A DNA stretch of 64,000 bases from Fumia xinanensis (GTDB lineage Bacteria > Bacillota > Clostridia > Oscillospirales > Ruminococcaceae): assembly GCF_014384905.1 (NCBI RefSeq), contig NZ_JACRSV010000003.1:186001-250000 (forward strand). The letters run 5' to 3'. The notes beneath the pieces were generated by a model. It was not told where the DNA came from, made no database searches, and worked only from the letters and a program-made list of their open reading frames with translations. Below are positions 8,887 through 17,326 of this stretch, piece after piece. How positions within the stretch are numbered: the first letter of the stretch is position 1; each line of letters starts with the position of its first letter. Position numbers and translations under genes: made by a program.

Positions 8887-10938
8887 TCATTCAACACCGC
8901 GGTAATAAAGGCCCCGGGTACATTCCTGGGGAAGCTTTTTCCCAAAACGAAATGCGTTTATAATTTCTTTAGCCTGCTCTGTTTCCTCAATGGTGAAATC
9001 CAGCAGGATAAAGCGGATGTTCTTAAATTCATGCCGCCGGTCGCTGATGGACAGAGGCAGCGTGTTATAGATATAGCTTACTTCCCCATCGCAGCGCACC
9101 GGAAAATGGAAGCCTTTGCGGTCTACGAGAGCGCCTTTCTGCCCGCAGTCCTTGCATCCGATCTGAGCCTTGACAGGACAGTTTCGCACCGCCATCAGAG
9201 GCAGATGACCGTAGCCGACGACTCCCGCCGGGAGCGGCATCCGAAGTTTTCGTATCCAGTCCAGCTTGTCTTCAATGGAAATGATCGCAGACGCTAGCCC
9301 CAGGTTTTTGACGGTTTTCAGACTATAGGAGTTTGCAAGGTTTAAATTCGGGCCGCCAACAAGTTCCATGCCGGACTGTTGCCCCAATGTAATATGGGCG
9401 ATATTGTCGCAGTAAAGCGAGGAAAACCCCGTTTCCTTCAGCCTCTTGAGCTGTGCCCGTACCCTTTCCTCTGTACCGAAGGCAAACCGAGGAGGGACTG
9501 GTATAATTTTCCCCCTATAGGGAAATAATTCCTTTTGGTGCGCTTCAATTTCATTTATTGGAAGTAAAATTTTGTCCAAATAGGGTTCCTCTTCCCAGGG
9601 AATCTGCGCGTAGTGGAGAAATTTTCCCCAAAAAGCGGGTTCGGAAACGGGTTTTAGGGTTTCAACACTGGGTAGAGGGCAATCTGAAAATTTTACCGGA
9701 GTCCCTTGCCGAAGCAAATTCAGTTTCTTGACTGCATCCCGGCGCACCGCGTTGAAGGCGGCGGACGAAAGAGTCAAGCCGTCATCCATTTCGGCCTCAA
9801 AGCTTTCCAAGTAGTAAGGGGTTCCTCCCAATTTAGAGAGGAATTTCCTTGCGGAATCAGGAGCCGCTGAAAGGTGCAACGCCTCCTGGGGATTCTCTCC
9901 CTCCGCCGACACCACATTTCCGGCGGAGTCGCGTATTTCCAGCCGAATCGGGGCATTCCGTTTCATGGAAAAAAACATGGATACCGGCACCAAAGGAGTC
10001 TGCTTATGATATAACTGCGCAAGGGGCTTAAAAACTTCATTGGCGGACACCACGTCTTCCTTTTTTCGGAATCCAAACATGGTCCCATCCACTTTTGCGT
10101 CGAAATAGCCGCTTGTAAACCCGCTTCTGGAAAAGACGGCCTGCAGAGATCCAATGTCCGGCTTTTCCCCGCTCAACGCCTTGCGGCAGGCGGTGACAGC
10201 AGCGGCCACGTATTCCGGCCGCTTCATTCGTCCCTCGATTTTGACCGAATCCACGCCCATTTCCTGCAAGAGCGGAAGCTGATCTACTAGGCTCATATCC
10301 TTGAGGGAAAGAACATTCTCCCCCTTGCCCTTCACTGTAAAGGGCAGTCGGCAGGGCTGCGCACACTGCCCTCGGTTGCCGCTTTTTCCTCCGAACATGG
10401 CACTCATATAGCATTGTCCCGAAACACACATACAGTGTGCCCCGTGAACAAATACTTCCAGTTCCAGGGAAGTGGTTTCCCGTATACGAGCGATTTCTTT
10501 CCGGGAAAGTTCCCGGGCCAGCACGACGCGGGAGAAACCCAGCGTTTCCGCCGTTTTGACGCCCGCCGGCGAATAAATCGCCATCTGTGTCGAAGCGTGA
10601 AGAGGCATATCGGGTGCAAGGGCTTTGATGATGGAGGCAACGCCCAGGTCCTGCACGATGAGTGCGTCTACTCCCGCGCGGCAGGCGGCATGAATACAGC
10701 GCTTCAAATCGTCCAGCTCGTGGTCGAACACCAGAATGTTTAGCGCCTGATGAACCTGCACTCCGCATCGATGGGCGTATGTCACCGCCTCACAGAGCTC
10801 TTCCTCACCAAAATTCTGACTGTTTTTGCGTGCACTGAAATTTTTCTGTCCCAAATACACTGCGTCAGCGCCGCAGCGCACGGCGGCTTCCAGTGCTTCC
10901 ATCGAACCGACGGGAGCCAATATTTCTACTTTGTTCAA
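8887..10938 (-). CDS. U32 family peptidase, RlhA-like RNA hydroxylation protein
   Basis: Large 683-residue U32 protein with the N-terminal ILAPVGSMEALEAAV barrel start and a cysteine cluster (CMCVSGQCYMS then GQCAQPCR, about residues 168-195), followed by a DUF3656-like central region and a second barrel-like part. Family members of this size include RlhA, which hydroxylates a cytidine of 23S rRNA, while shorter ones modify tRNA wobble uridine; that assignment here is inference. The start is TTG at 10938 with AAAGGCGGG upstream. It is placed 25 bp after zapA, the common clostridial arrangement. Confidence 0.85.
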   Translation of the reverse strand: MNKVEILAPVGSMEALEAAVRCGADAVYLGQKNFSARKNSQNFGEEELCEAVTYAHRCGVQVHQALNILVFDHELDDLKRCIHAACRAGVDALIVQDLGVASIIKALAPDMPLHASTQMAIYSPAGVKTAETLGFSRVVLARELSRKEIARIRETTSLELEVFVHGAHCMCVSGQCYMSAMFGGKSGNRGQCAQPCRLPFTVKGKGENVLSLKDMSLVDQLPLLQEMGVDSVKIEGRMKRPEYVAAAVTACRKALSGEKPDIGSLQAVFSRSGFTSGYFDAKVDGTMFGFRKKEDVVSANEVFKPLAQLYHKQTPLVPVSMFFSMKRNAPIRLEIRDSAGNVVSAEGENPQEALHLSAAPDSARKFLSKLGGTPYYLESFEAEMDDGLTLSSAAFNAVRRDAVKKLNLLRQGTPVKFSDCPLPSVETLKPVSEPAFWGKFLHYAQIPWEEEPYLDKILLPINEIEAHQKELFPYRGKIIPVPPRFAFGTEERVRAQLKRLKETGFSSLYCDNIAHITLGQQSGMELVGGPNLNLANSYSLKTVKNLGLASAIISIEDKLDWIRKLRMPLPAGVVGYGHLPLMAVRNCPVKAQIGCKDCGQKGALVDRKGFHFPVRCDGEVSYIYNTLPLSISDRRHEFKNIRFILLDFTIEETEQAKEIINAFRFGKKLPQECTRGLYYRGVE

Positions 10939-10963
10939 TTCAGGCCCGCCTTTCGGTCTGGTC

Positions 10964-11344
10964 TCAGTTGTGGGTTCCGTCCACTTTGTCTCGGAGGGAA
11001 CGAAGTCCCAAGTCGTTTTTTAGTGACTCGTTTTCGCTTTTGAGGGCATCCAGCTCTTTACGGAGTTGGTCCGCCTCAATGCGCATATTGGTCGCTTCTT
11101 CCACATAGCCTTTGATTTGAGCACGGATATTGTCTACGTCGGAAACAGATTTCATATTGTCGTCCAACAGAGACAAGCCTACCATAACGGCAGCAGAAGT
11201 GAGGCTGGCGCTTTCGTTCTCATCCATAAACTGGGTGATCTTTTTGTCCAGGTCTTTGGCAAGCGTAATGACGTAGGATGGATTTTCTTCGGTCTGCAGG
11301 TTATAGCTTTTCCCGCAAATGACCACTTTGACTTTGTTGAGCAT
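10964..11344 (-). CDS. zapA: Cell division protein ZapA
   Basis: Short FtsZ-associated protein that bundles Z-ring filaments. The 126-residue protein has the ZapA N-terminal beta hairpin (VKVVICGKSYNLQTEE) and a long coiled coil from about residue 75 to 120. It is the first gene of the minus-strand block running to hisS. A weak promoter lies about 110 bp upstream. Confidence 0.88.
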   Translation of the reverse strand: MLNKVKVVICGKSYNLQTEENPSYVITLAKDLDKKITQFMDENESASLTSAAVMVGLSLLDDNMKSVSDVDNIRAQIKGYVEEATNMRIEADQLRKELDALKSENESLKNDLGLRSLRDKVDGTHN

Positions 11345-11803
11345 ACCCTTTCCCCCTGATGCGGTGATTTAGCCGCATATTTTTCTGCGAAAACTGCCAG
11401 CTTGCATGTTCTTACTGCATAAAAAGACAATATTTTCGCATATATACTACAATTATATTATATTTTCCCGCAAATGCAAAGTCCTTTCATAGTTTTTTTA
11501 TAATTTACTTTCTTTTTACCGTATAATATGTGGTAAAATCCGTAAAAGATAGTTTAAAATGTCATGGATTTGCAGAGCAACCCCAAATCCGCCTTGTTTG
11601 CGGGCTTATTAGAGCCCTCAGAAATACTATTTTTACCTTGGCCGCGACAAAAACAGCAATGATGCGTATTCTTTCATCCAGCACAACGGCCGTTTTTATA
11701 AAATTGCTGTAAACTATCAATCTCCTCTATTTTTTCATAAACTATACAAAACCGCCCAAAGCAAACTGCTCGAGCGGTCCTTTGAAAGGAAGTGACGGCT
11801 CAG
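11345..11803. other. Intergenic region upstream of zapA and the acyltransferase-like gene
   Basis: About 450 bp between divergent genes. It is AT-rich near zapA and holds a possible minus promoter (11452-11479). I found no convincing gene; a 32-codon plus ORF near 11565 lacks a ribosome binding site. Confidence 0.5.
11452..11479 (-). promoter_or_regulatory. Possible zapA promoter
   Basis: TTGCAT (11474-11479) and TATAAT (11452-11457) with 16-bp spacing on the minus strand. Confidence 0.4.
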
Positions 11804-12559
11804 ATGGACAACCTTTTAAAGAAACGGATTGTCCTGCTGGACGAAGTCCGCGGATTTGCCATTATCTGCATGGTGGTATACCACTTTTTCTACGATTTGA
11901 TTCATGCGCAGATTCTATCCATACCCTTTTTCGATTCCGGGCCGATGAACTTTATTCGGGACGTATTCGCAGGGCTTTTCATGTTCATTTCCGGAATTAG
12001 CTGCCTATTGTCGAGAAACAACATCCGTCGTGGCGTTTACTGCATGGGGGCAGCTCTGCTCGTCACCGGCGTCAGCGCCTTGTCTTCGCCGGATATGCCC
12101 ATACGGTTTGGTATTCTGCACCTGCTGGGCACCTGCATGATCCTCTATGGTGTGCTTGAGCCGGTGCTCGGAAAGGTGAAACCTTTGTTGGGCGTTATAT
12201 TGTGTGCTTTACTGTTCCTGTTTACCTGGGGCGCAAGGGAAGGGTTTGTGGGGATTCCCTCGCTGCTGGAAATTCCGATTCCGGACATCTTTTATCAGAC
12301 TGAGGTGTTTTTTCCTTTCGGTGTTTTGGCAGACGGATTTGTGTCCGGCGATTATTTTCCTCTATTCCCTTGGATGTTCTGCTTTTTTGCGGGCAGCTTT
12401 TTCGCCCTATGGTATCGCAGCCGTAAAATACCTGAGTGGGCCTACAACACCCATGTTCCGTTTTTCGCCCTGGCGGGAAAATACACCTTGTGGATTTACC
12501 TGCTCCACCAGCCGGTCTTGTTTGTCATTTTAAAACTGATTGAAATTATTCGGCCTTGA
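11804..12559 (+). CDS. DUF1624/heparan-alpha-glucosaminide N-acetyltransferase-like membrane protein
   Basis: A 251-residue polytopic membrane protein with about seven hydrophobic segments. The N-terminal LDEVRGFAIICMVVYHFFYD (about residues 12-31) is the hallmark of the acyltransferase-3-like HGSNAT/DUF1624 family, which moves acetyl groups across membranes; the substrate here is unknown. The ATG at 11804 is preferred because the GTG at 11792 lies directly against the GAAAGGA ribosome binding site. It is a single gene whose end overlaps the convergent metallophosphoesterase by 14 bp. Confidence 0.78.
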   Translation: MDNLLKKRIVLLDEVRGFAIICMVVYHFFYDLIHAQILSIPFFDSGPMNFIRDVFAGLFMFISGISCLLSRNNIRRGVYCMGAALLVTGVSALSSPDMPIRFGILHLLGTCMILYGVLEPVLGKVKPLLGVILCALLFLFTWGAREGFVGIPSLLEIPIPDIFYQTEVFFPFGVLADGFVSGDYFPLFPWMFCFFAGSFFALWYRSRKIPEWAYNTHVPFFALAGKYTLWIYLLHQPVLFVILKLIEIIRP

Positions 12560-13217
12560 TGACCTGTTTGTAGACGGCTGTATATCGGGGCGGTACCGGT
12601 TTGTCCAGATGGTAGCGCCCAAAGTACCAATGGGAAAACTGGCAGCGGCTCACCACCTCGTCAAACAAGCTGTGGATAAAACTAAGCTCATTATCGTCCA
12701 TGTAGAGAAACTGCTTAATGGCGCCGGGGGCATCATGAGTGACGATAAAGTCCACCCGGTTGCGGTGGGCCGCCAGCTGATCGAGGGCGTGCTGGGTTTC
12801 CTGAACGGATGGCTGCTCTTCTTCCCAAAAAGCTTTTCCACCCTCGCTCAGGTCGAGGCCTCTGTCCTTGGAATCTCCGCCCCCAAAAGCGAAAACCGAC
12901 CTGCCGTCAATTTCATAGATTTCTCCCCGCATGAGCTGATAGAGGTTACCGCTGATTTTCCGTGCTTTTCCGCCTTTGTAGGCGACAACGGGATATTCCT
13001 TCAGCAGGTCGTAATTATCGTGGCATCCCTCGACGAAAAGAGTGTCATAACGGTGCCTTCCGATTTTTTTGAGTATTTTTTGTTCTTCCTTGGAGCCGTC
13101 CCACACAAAACCGAAGTCGCCGCAGACGATGAGAACATCTCGGCTTTTGAGCTTTTTCAGTTCCGGTGTGCAGAGACGGCCAAAATCCCCGTGGAGGTCT
13201 CCTGTGATGCAGATCAC
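12546..13217 (-). CDS. Calcineurin-like metallophosphoesterase
   Basis: Predicted binuclear-metal phosphoesterase of 223 residues. Motifs in order are ITGDLHGDF at residues 4-12 (DxH), VCGDFGFVWDG (GDxxx), EGCHDNYD (the GNHD position reads GCHD), IVTHDAPG (H) and YFGRYHLD near the end (GxxH, reading GRYH). The GTG at 13217 is chosen because AAGGGGAG lies 8 nt upstream and family proteins begin with the metal-binding strand. However, a good promoter (13395-13423) sits only 22 bp before an in-frame ATG at 13373, so a 275-residue form is possible. The substrate is unknown. Confidence 0.78.
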   Translation of the reverse strand: MICITGDLHGDFGRLCTPELKKLKSRDVLIVCGDFGFVWDGSKEEQKILKKIGRHRYDTLFVEGCHDNYDLLKEYPVVAYKGGKARKISGNLYQLMRGEIYEIDGRSVFAFGGGDSKDRGLDLSEGGKAFWEEEQPSVQETQHALDQLAAHRNRVDFIVTHDAPGAIKQFLYMDDNELSFIHSLFDEVVSRCQFSHWYFGRYHLDKPVPPRYTAVYKQVIKAE

Positions 13218-13394
13218 AATGTTTGCTCCCCTTTCCCTCGCAAAATGCTGTTTTTTTCCTGTTAAAAGTTTTTTTCTATCTGATATATCATCTGAACCTT
13301 CTGTTGGCAGAATCAGATAACGGTCAAAAAATTCAATTGACATCTTCTTCCATCGAAAGTTTTGTGTGGCCATTGCTGATTACCTGTGAAGATC

Positions 13395-13423
13395 ATTATA
13401 CCTGAATTTGCTATTGTGGGCAA
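13395..13423 (-). promoter_or_regulatory. Promoter of the metallophosphoesterase gene
   Basis: TTGCCC (13418-13423) and TATAAT (13395-13400), 17 bp apart on the minus strand. Confidence 0.55.
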
Positions 13424-13454
13424 TAGTAATAAACGGAAGTCCTCTATACAATGT

Positions 13455-13491
13455 AAAAACGATGCAGCCGGATTTTGGGCTGCATCGTTTT
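13455..13491 (-). terminator. Terminator of the GntR/ABC operon
   Basis: Perfect 14-bp stem (13456-13469 with 13478-13491) directly after the permease stop, followed by a run of T on the minus strand. Confidence 0.88.
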
Positions 13492-13494
13492 CAG

Positions 13495-15672
13495 TTAATA
13501 AGCGATCTCAGTGTCGGCGGGGATAGTTCCAGGCTCGTAGTTAACGGGCTGGCCACTTTCAATAATGGCTTTCACCTGTTCTTCATATTGAGGATAGACC
13601 AGATAGTTGGTTCCGTTTAAGATAACAGCGTCGTGAGGCGTTTCGGAAATGTATACCGGAGCAATCATGGTCAGAAGCTCCTCCAGCCCCTGCTGGGTGA
13701 GTTCATGGAATTTTGGGGCATAAGCACGACCGGATTCTTCAATCGCGTATTTTTCCGGAATCCATTCACCAAACTGAGAACCAACACCCGTGCAGAAGAA
13801 GAGCCTTCCGGTTTTAGTGGGATAGCTCATCAGGGATTTTCGCTCCTCTTTGGAGATATAAGCGGCCACAGGAACCTCTTCGATGGACGGTTCCAGAAAA
13901 TCATAGCCGTTTTTCTCCAGAAAGGCGAGAATATTGCTGTCGGTTGGGTAAACCGGAAGGGTAATTGCTCGATATGCCCGGCCATAACCGCCGTTCAGTT
14001 CTAAAAATCCCTTTGGGCTTTCTGCCGGTGTCAAATTTGAGGTGTTATCGCGGGCATCCAAATCGGAGCTGATTGCCTTAGCCAGTCGGACGGCCTGATC
14101 CGGTGATAACGTATAAGAAACGGCCCCCTGGTGCAAGCTGCTGTACAGGGCGACATTCTCACAGTCAGAATAATCCTCCTGTCGGAACCACTGAACAAAC
14201 GCTTCTTGATAGGCTTTACTCTGGGCGATTTCGTAAAGAGGTTTTGTGAGGGCGAAGGGACAATTTTTGTATTCCCGGTACACCTTGAAGCCATTTTGCA
14301 GGACATAGACAATTTGCACCCGGCTGTTTCCGTAGTCAAAGGCGGGATAACTGCCATCGTCAAAGGAATATGGGGTGTATTTCACTAGATTTATCCCCAC
14401 CGGCTGATTTTCACTGTCATATAGATAGTTGGAGGGAAAGCCTGTCTTAAGAGTGTCGATATTGGCGGTAACGCTTTTATGGAAGGCCAAGGCCGCTTCG
14501 ATGCTTTCTCGGTCGTTGAGCTTTACGCCGTTGTCCAGAGCGGAAGTGCCTAGGGAGCCCGGCGCACTCCAGTAAAGGACGACGCTTTCAATCTGCTGTA
14601 TTTGGGGAACGCGGGTCTCATAGCCAAAGGTGTGGGTCAGGTTGCTGGCAGCAAACACCGCGGTGACCAAAACGGCGGCGGTGCACCCTACTATAGCGGT
14701 TTGGGCAACTTTCCGGAATCCCCGGTTGCGGATGGTGTCCAGAATAAAGTAAACAGCGATTCCCAGGAGAATGCCGAAAATATATGAGGTAATTTTCTTG
14801 CTTCCCAGACTCAGGACGAAGCCAAGGCCCACGGTGATGGAAATTAAGAGGCTTCCAATGTAAAAAAGCGGAATATAGGCGAAGCTCTGTCCGGCGCTTT
14901 CACTTTTGCGCCTTTTGTAGAGGTAGGCGCCTAATATGGCGACGAAGGCGGCAATCCCCAGCAATACTGGCAGTTTCCACCAATTGTAATAATCCCAGTT
15001 GGGATAAAAATCCAGCAATTGGCGCACTGGGGAAAAGCTGTACAAAATATTCCCAATAAAGCTTGCAGAGTTGGAAGGATACCCGTAAGTATTAGAGGAA
15101 ATAAAGGAGAGCACAGCGGACACAAACAGGGGATAGCCGATGTGGATAATGCCAAAATAAGTGATGCTTTCAAAAAGGGTGCCGCAGTTGACCATAATAA
15201 AAACCATGGTGCTGTAAAAACAGATGATCGAAGTCAGAATGACAGGATAGTCCACCTCCAGCGGCAGTTCATTGTTGACAGCGGTTTGGGCACCCAAGGT
15301 GACAATGCCAAATAAAACGTAAGGGATGAGCAATACGGCTAACCCGAATAGATAGTTTCCCCAAAAAAGGTTTTTTCGGCTAATTGGAAGGGAATGGAAC
15401 ACGTCTACCGCCTGCCGGTTGTTGATGTACTGAAATAGAATAAGCGGTAAAGCGACGCTCATCCCCAGCGCCAGCAGGTGAAACAGCACTTCGGTGGGAA
15501 TGAATATATTGGTGCTGTGGGGATTCGAGAGAAAAGACAGGAAAAAGGAAAAGGGCATCACCAAAAACATGGTTATAGTGTAGAGAATCCAGATGCTTTT
15601 ATACCGGTGCAGGCAATGGGCGAACACGCTGCCCAGCCGGTCGCTTTTAACGGAAGATAACATTGGCGTCAT
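13495..15672 (-). CDS. ABC transporter permease with large C-terminal soluble domain
   Basis: A 725-residue membrane protein. The N-terminal half (to about residue 345) has roughly ten hydrophobic segments and contains NRQAVDVFHSLPISRKNLF, typical of ABC-2/YtrC-type permeases. The C-terminal half is a soluble domain like that in clostridial permeases of this operon type. It is the last gene of a GntR-ATPase-permease operon and overlaps the ATPase gene by 26 bp; GGAGG lies 9 nt before the ATG. By analogy with ytr operons it may export or sense envelope-active compounds; the substrate is not known. Confidence 0.82.
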   Translation of the reverse strand: MTPMLSSVKSDRLGSVFAHCLHRYKSIWILYTITMFLVMPFSFFLSFLSNPHSTNIFIPTEVLFHLLALGMSVALPLILFQYINNRQAVDVFHSLPISRKNLFWGNYLFGLAVLLIPYVLFGIVTLGAQTAVNNELPLEVDYPVILTSIICFYSTMVFIMVNCGTLFESITYFGIIHIGYPLFVSAVLSFISSNTYGYPSNSASFIGNILYSFSPVRQLLDFYPNWDYYNWWKLPVLLGIAAFVAILGAYLYKRRKSESAGQSFAYIPLFYIGSLLISITVGLGFVLSLGSKKITSYIFGILLGIAVYFILDTIRNRGFRKVAQTAIVGCTAAVLVTAVFAASNLTHTFGYETRVPQIQQIESVVLYWSAPGSLGTSALDNGVKLNDRESIEAALAFHKSVTANIDTLKTGFPSNYLYDSENQPVGINLVKYTPYSFDDGSYPAFDYGNSRVQIVYVLQNGFKVYREYKNCPFALTKPLYEIAQSKAYQEAFVQWFRQEDYSDCENVALYSSLHQGAVSYTLSPDQAVRLAKAISSDLDARDNTSNLTPAESPKGFLELNGGYGRAYRAITLPVYPTDSNILAFLEKNGYDFLEPSIEEVPVAAYISKEERKSLMSYPTKTGRLFFCTGVGSQFGEWIPEKYAIEESGRAYAPKFHELTQQGLEELLTMIAPVYISETPHDAVILNGTNYLVYPQYEEQVKAIIESGQPVNYEPGTIPADTEIAY

Positions 15673-16549
15673 ACCCTTTCACCTCCATTTCGTACAAAAA
15701 TACTTCTTCCAGCGTCAGCGGAAGTGCCTCCAGGGCCAGCGGCTCCAACAAATCGAGCCTTTCTTCAATTTCTGGAAGGCTTCCCTTGGCAATCAGGGTC
15801 AAAAATCGGCCGGTAGCCTGATAAGACATGAGAGAAACGGTCCGCGCCAGCTGTTCTTCTGAGATGTCAGCAGAGAATACCACCTGTATTTTGTGGACTT
15901 CCCCTTTCAGGTCGTCCAGCTGCTTGCTATAGAGCAAGTCTCCTTTATGAAGAATTCCGACAGTGTCGCAGATTTCGTCCAGCTCCCGCAGGTTGTGAGA
16001 GGAGATAATAGCGGTCATCTGCCGCTCGGCCATGGCGTCGGACAGGACTTTTCGCACCACCTGTCGTTTCACCGGGTCCAAGCCGTCAAAGCATTCGTCT
16101 AGGAGTAGATAATCAGGCATAGTGGACAATCCCAGTAAAAAAGCGCTCTGCCTTTTCATACCTTTAGAGTAGGTGGCGATTTTTTTGTCGGCTGGAAGGT
16201 GAAATAGTTCACAGAGCTCTTTATAGAGGGCGACATTGAACTTGGGGTAAAACCGGCAGTAAAAATCCGCCATGTTGTGGAGAGTGTATTGCCCGATAAA
16301 ATAGGGTTCGTCGGACACCAGAAAGACCCGCTGCTTCCTCTCCGGGTTTTCAAAAATTTTTTCGCTTTCCACCGAGACACTGCCGCTGTCTGGGCTGTAA
16401 ACGCCGGCAATCAGCCGCAATAGGGTAGATTTACCGGCCCCGTTGGACCCCACTAATCCATAAATCGAGCCCTTCTGGATTTCCATATCGATTCGGTCTA
16501 GTGCCTTGACATTGCCAAACCGTTTTTCTACTTGGTTTATTTGAATCAT
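15647..16549 (-). CDS. ABC transporter ATP-binding protein
   Basis: A 300-residue ATPase with Walker A GSNGAGKSTLL near residue 35, an ABC signature region SKGMKRQSAFLLGLS near 130, Walker B YLLLDECFDGLDP near 155 and the switch histidine in IISSHNLRELDEIC. The first residue of the usual LSGGQ signature is altered (YSKGMKRQ), as in many YtrB/EcsA-like exporters. It overlaps the upstream regulator by 4 bp and the permease by 26 bp, so all three are translationally coupled. Confidence 0.92.
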   Translation of the reverse strand: MIQINQVEKRFGNVKALDRIDMEIQKGSIYGLVGSNGAGKSTLLRLIAGVYSPDSGSVSVESEKIFENPERKQRVFLVSDEPYFIGQYTLHNMADFYCRFYPKFNVALYKELCELFHLPADKKIATYSKGMKRQSAFLLGLSTMPDYLLLDECFDGLDPVKRQVVRKVLSDAMAERQMTAIISSHNLRELDEICDTVGILHKGDLLYSKQLDDLKGEVHKIQVVFSADISEEQLARTVSLMSYQATGRFLTLIAKGSLPEIEERLDLLEPLALEALPLTLEEVFLYEMEVKGYDANVIFR

Positions 16550-16929
16550 GTTGCCTCACCTGTCCTTCCTTCCGTATATAGGTCGTCAATGACTTGATAC
16601 AGCTCAGCCTGCGGAATGCCAAACTGCTTTGCCTTTCCTGCAAGCCTTTGAAAATCGGCCAGAACCTCCTGCTTTACCGACTGGACCGAAAAAATATCGT
16701 CGGTGACAAAACTGCCTTTTCCAGAAACAGAATAAATAATTTTATCATTTTCCAGTTCCTGATAGGCCTTGGAGACAGTGTTGGGGTTAATTCCCAGTTC
16801 CCGGGCCAGCACGCGAACCGAGGGAAGCTGCTCGTCAGGTTTCAAAACGCCCATGCAGGCCAGTTTTACAACCTGTTCTTTTAGCTGCAAATAAATAGCC
16901 TCGCCGCTTTTTAAATTGATTTGAAACAT
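16546..16929 (-). CDS. GntR family regulator (YtrA type)
   Basis: A 127-residue repressor with an N-terminal winged helix (about residues 10-75, including LPSVRVLARELGINPNTVSKAYQELE) and only a short C-terminal tail, the YtrA subtype that controls adjacent ABC exporters. The ATG is preceded by GAGGTGAGGG. It starts an operon with the ATPase and permease. The 7-bp inverted repeat at 17022-17046 just below the promoter is a likely auto-operator. Confidence 0.9.
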   Translation of the reverse strand: MFQINLKSGEAIYLQLKEQVVKLACMGVLKPDEQLPSVRVLARELGINPNTVSKAYQELENDKIIYSVSGKGSFVTDDIFSVQSVKQEVLADFQRLAGKAKQFGIPQAELYQVIDDLYTEGRTGEAT

Positions 16930-17021
16930 GCCCTCACCTCAAAAAAATAGAAAACGCCGCAGAGCAAACGGAAAAAATCTTCTGCACATTGGCGTTTTCA
17001 AAAAATGCCTTTCGGCAAAGC

Positions 17022-17046
17022 AGTACAGATGCGTATGAACTGTACT
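17022..17046. promoter_or_regulatory. Likely YtrA-type operator
   Basis: Perfect inverted repeat AGTACAG (17022-17028), 11-bp spacer, CTGTACT (17040-17046), placed just downstream of the predicted transcription start of the GntR/ABC operon. Confidence 0.7.
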
Positions 17047-17060
17047 AGTTTGATTAATAC

Positions 17061-17088
17061 AGTATAAGTATATGGAAAACGATGTAAA
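17061..17088 (-). promoter_or_regulatory. Promoter of the GntR/ABC operon
   Basis: TTTACA (17083-17088) and TATACT (17061-17066) with a 16-bp spacer on the minus strand, leading into the operator at 17022-17046. Confidence 0.6.
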
Positions 17089-17190
17089 AAATCAATTGTG
17101 ATTTTCTACAAAAAATAATTAAAAGTGCTGTGAGTAATAACGGGAGATGAAGAATCCTTATAACTTTACAGACTTTTGACACAATAAGCA

Positions 17191-17219
17191 TAGACTTTTC
17201 AAAATCCGCAAGATATAAT
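17191..17219 (+). promoter_or_regulatory. Promoter of pyk
   Basis: TAGACT (17191-17196) and TATAAT (17214-17219), spacing 17 bp, followed by a leader of about 100 nt with a GCGGC/GGCTGC hairpin. Confidence 0.5.
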
Positions 17220-17326
17220 AAACTGGGAAAAATTTGGGGAACATCTAAAGAGACCCCAATTTCATAAAAAACGCCGCGGCAGACCGGCTGCAAAATTAGT
17301 CTGTGTGAAGAAAGGATGGTCTGTAT

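Larger units (their letters stand above)
16930..17326. other. Divergent control region between the GntR/ABC operon and pyk
   Basis: Nearly 400 bp without a gene. It contains the minus promoter and operator for the GntR operon, a hairpin in its 5' leader (arms 16951-16958 and 16991-16998, followed by TCTATTTTTTT on the minus strand, so possibly an attenuator), and a plus promoter for pyk. Confidence 0.6.

Noticed and set aside
10037..10768. 243-codon second minus frame inside the U32 peptidase gene
   Set aside because: Arg/Gly-rich out-of-frame reading of a conserved gene.
11565..11663. 32-codon plus ORF between zapA and the acyltransferase-like gene
   Set aside because: No ribosome binding site and no recognisable product.
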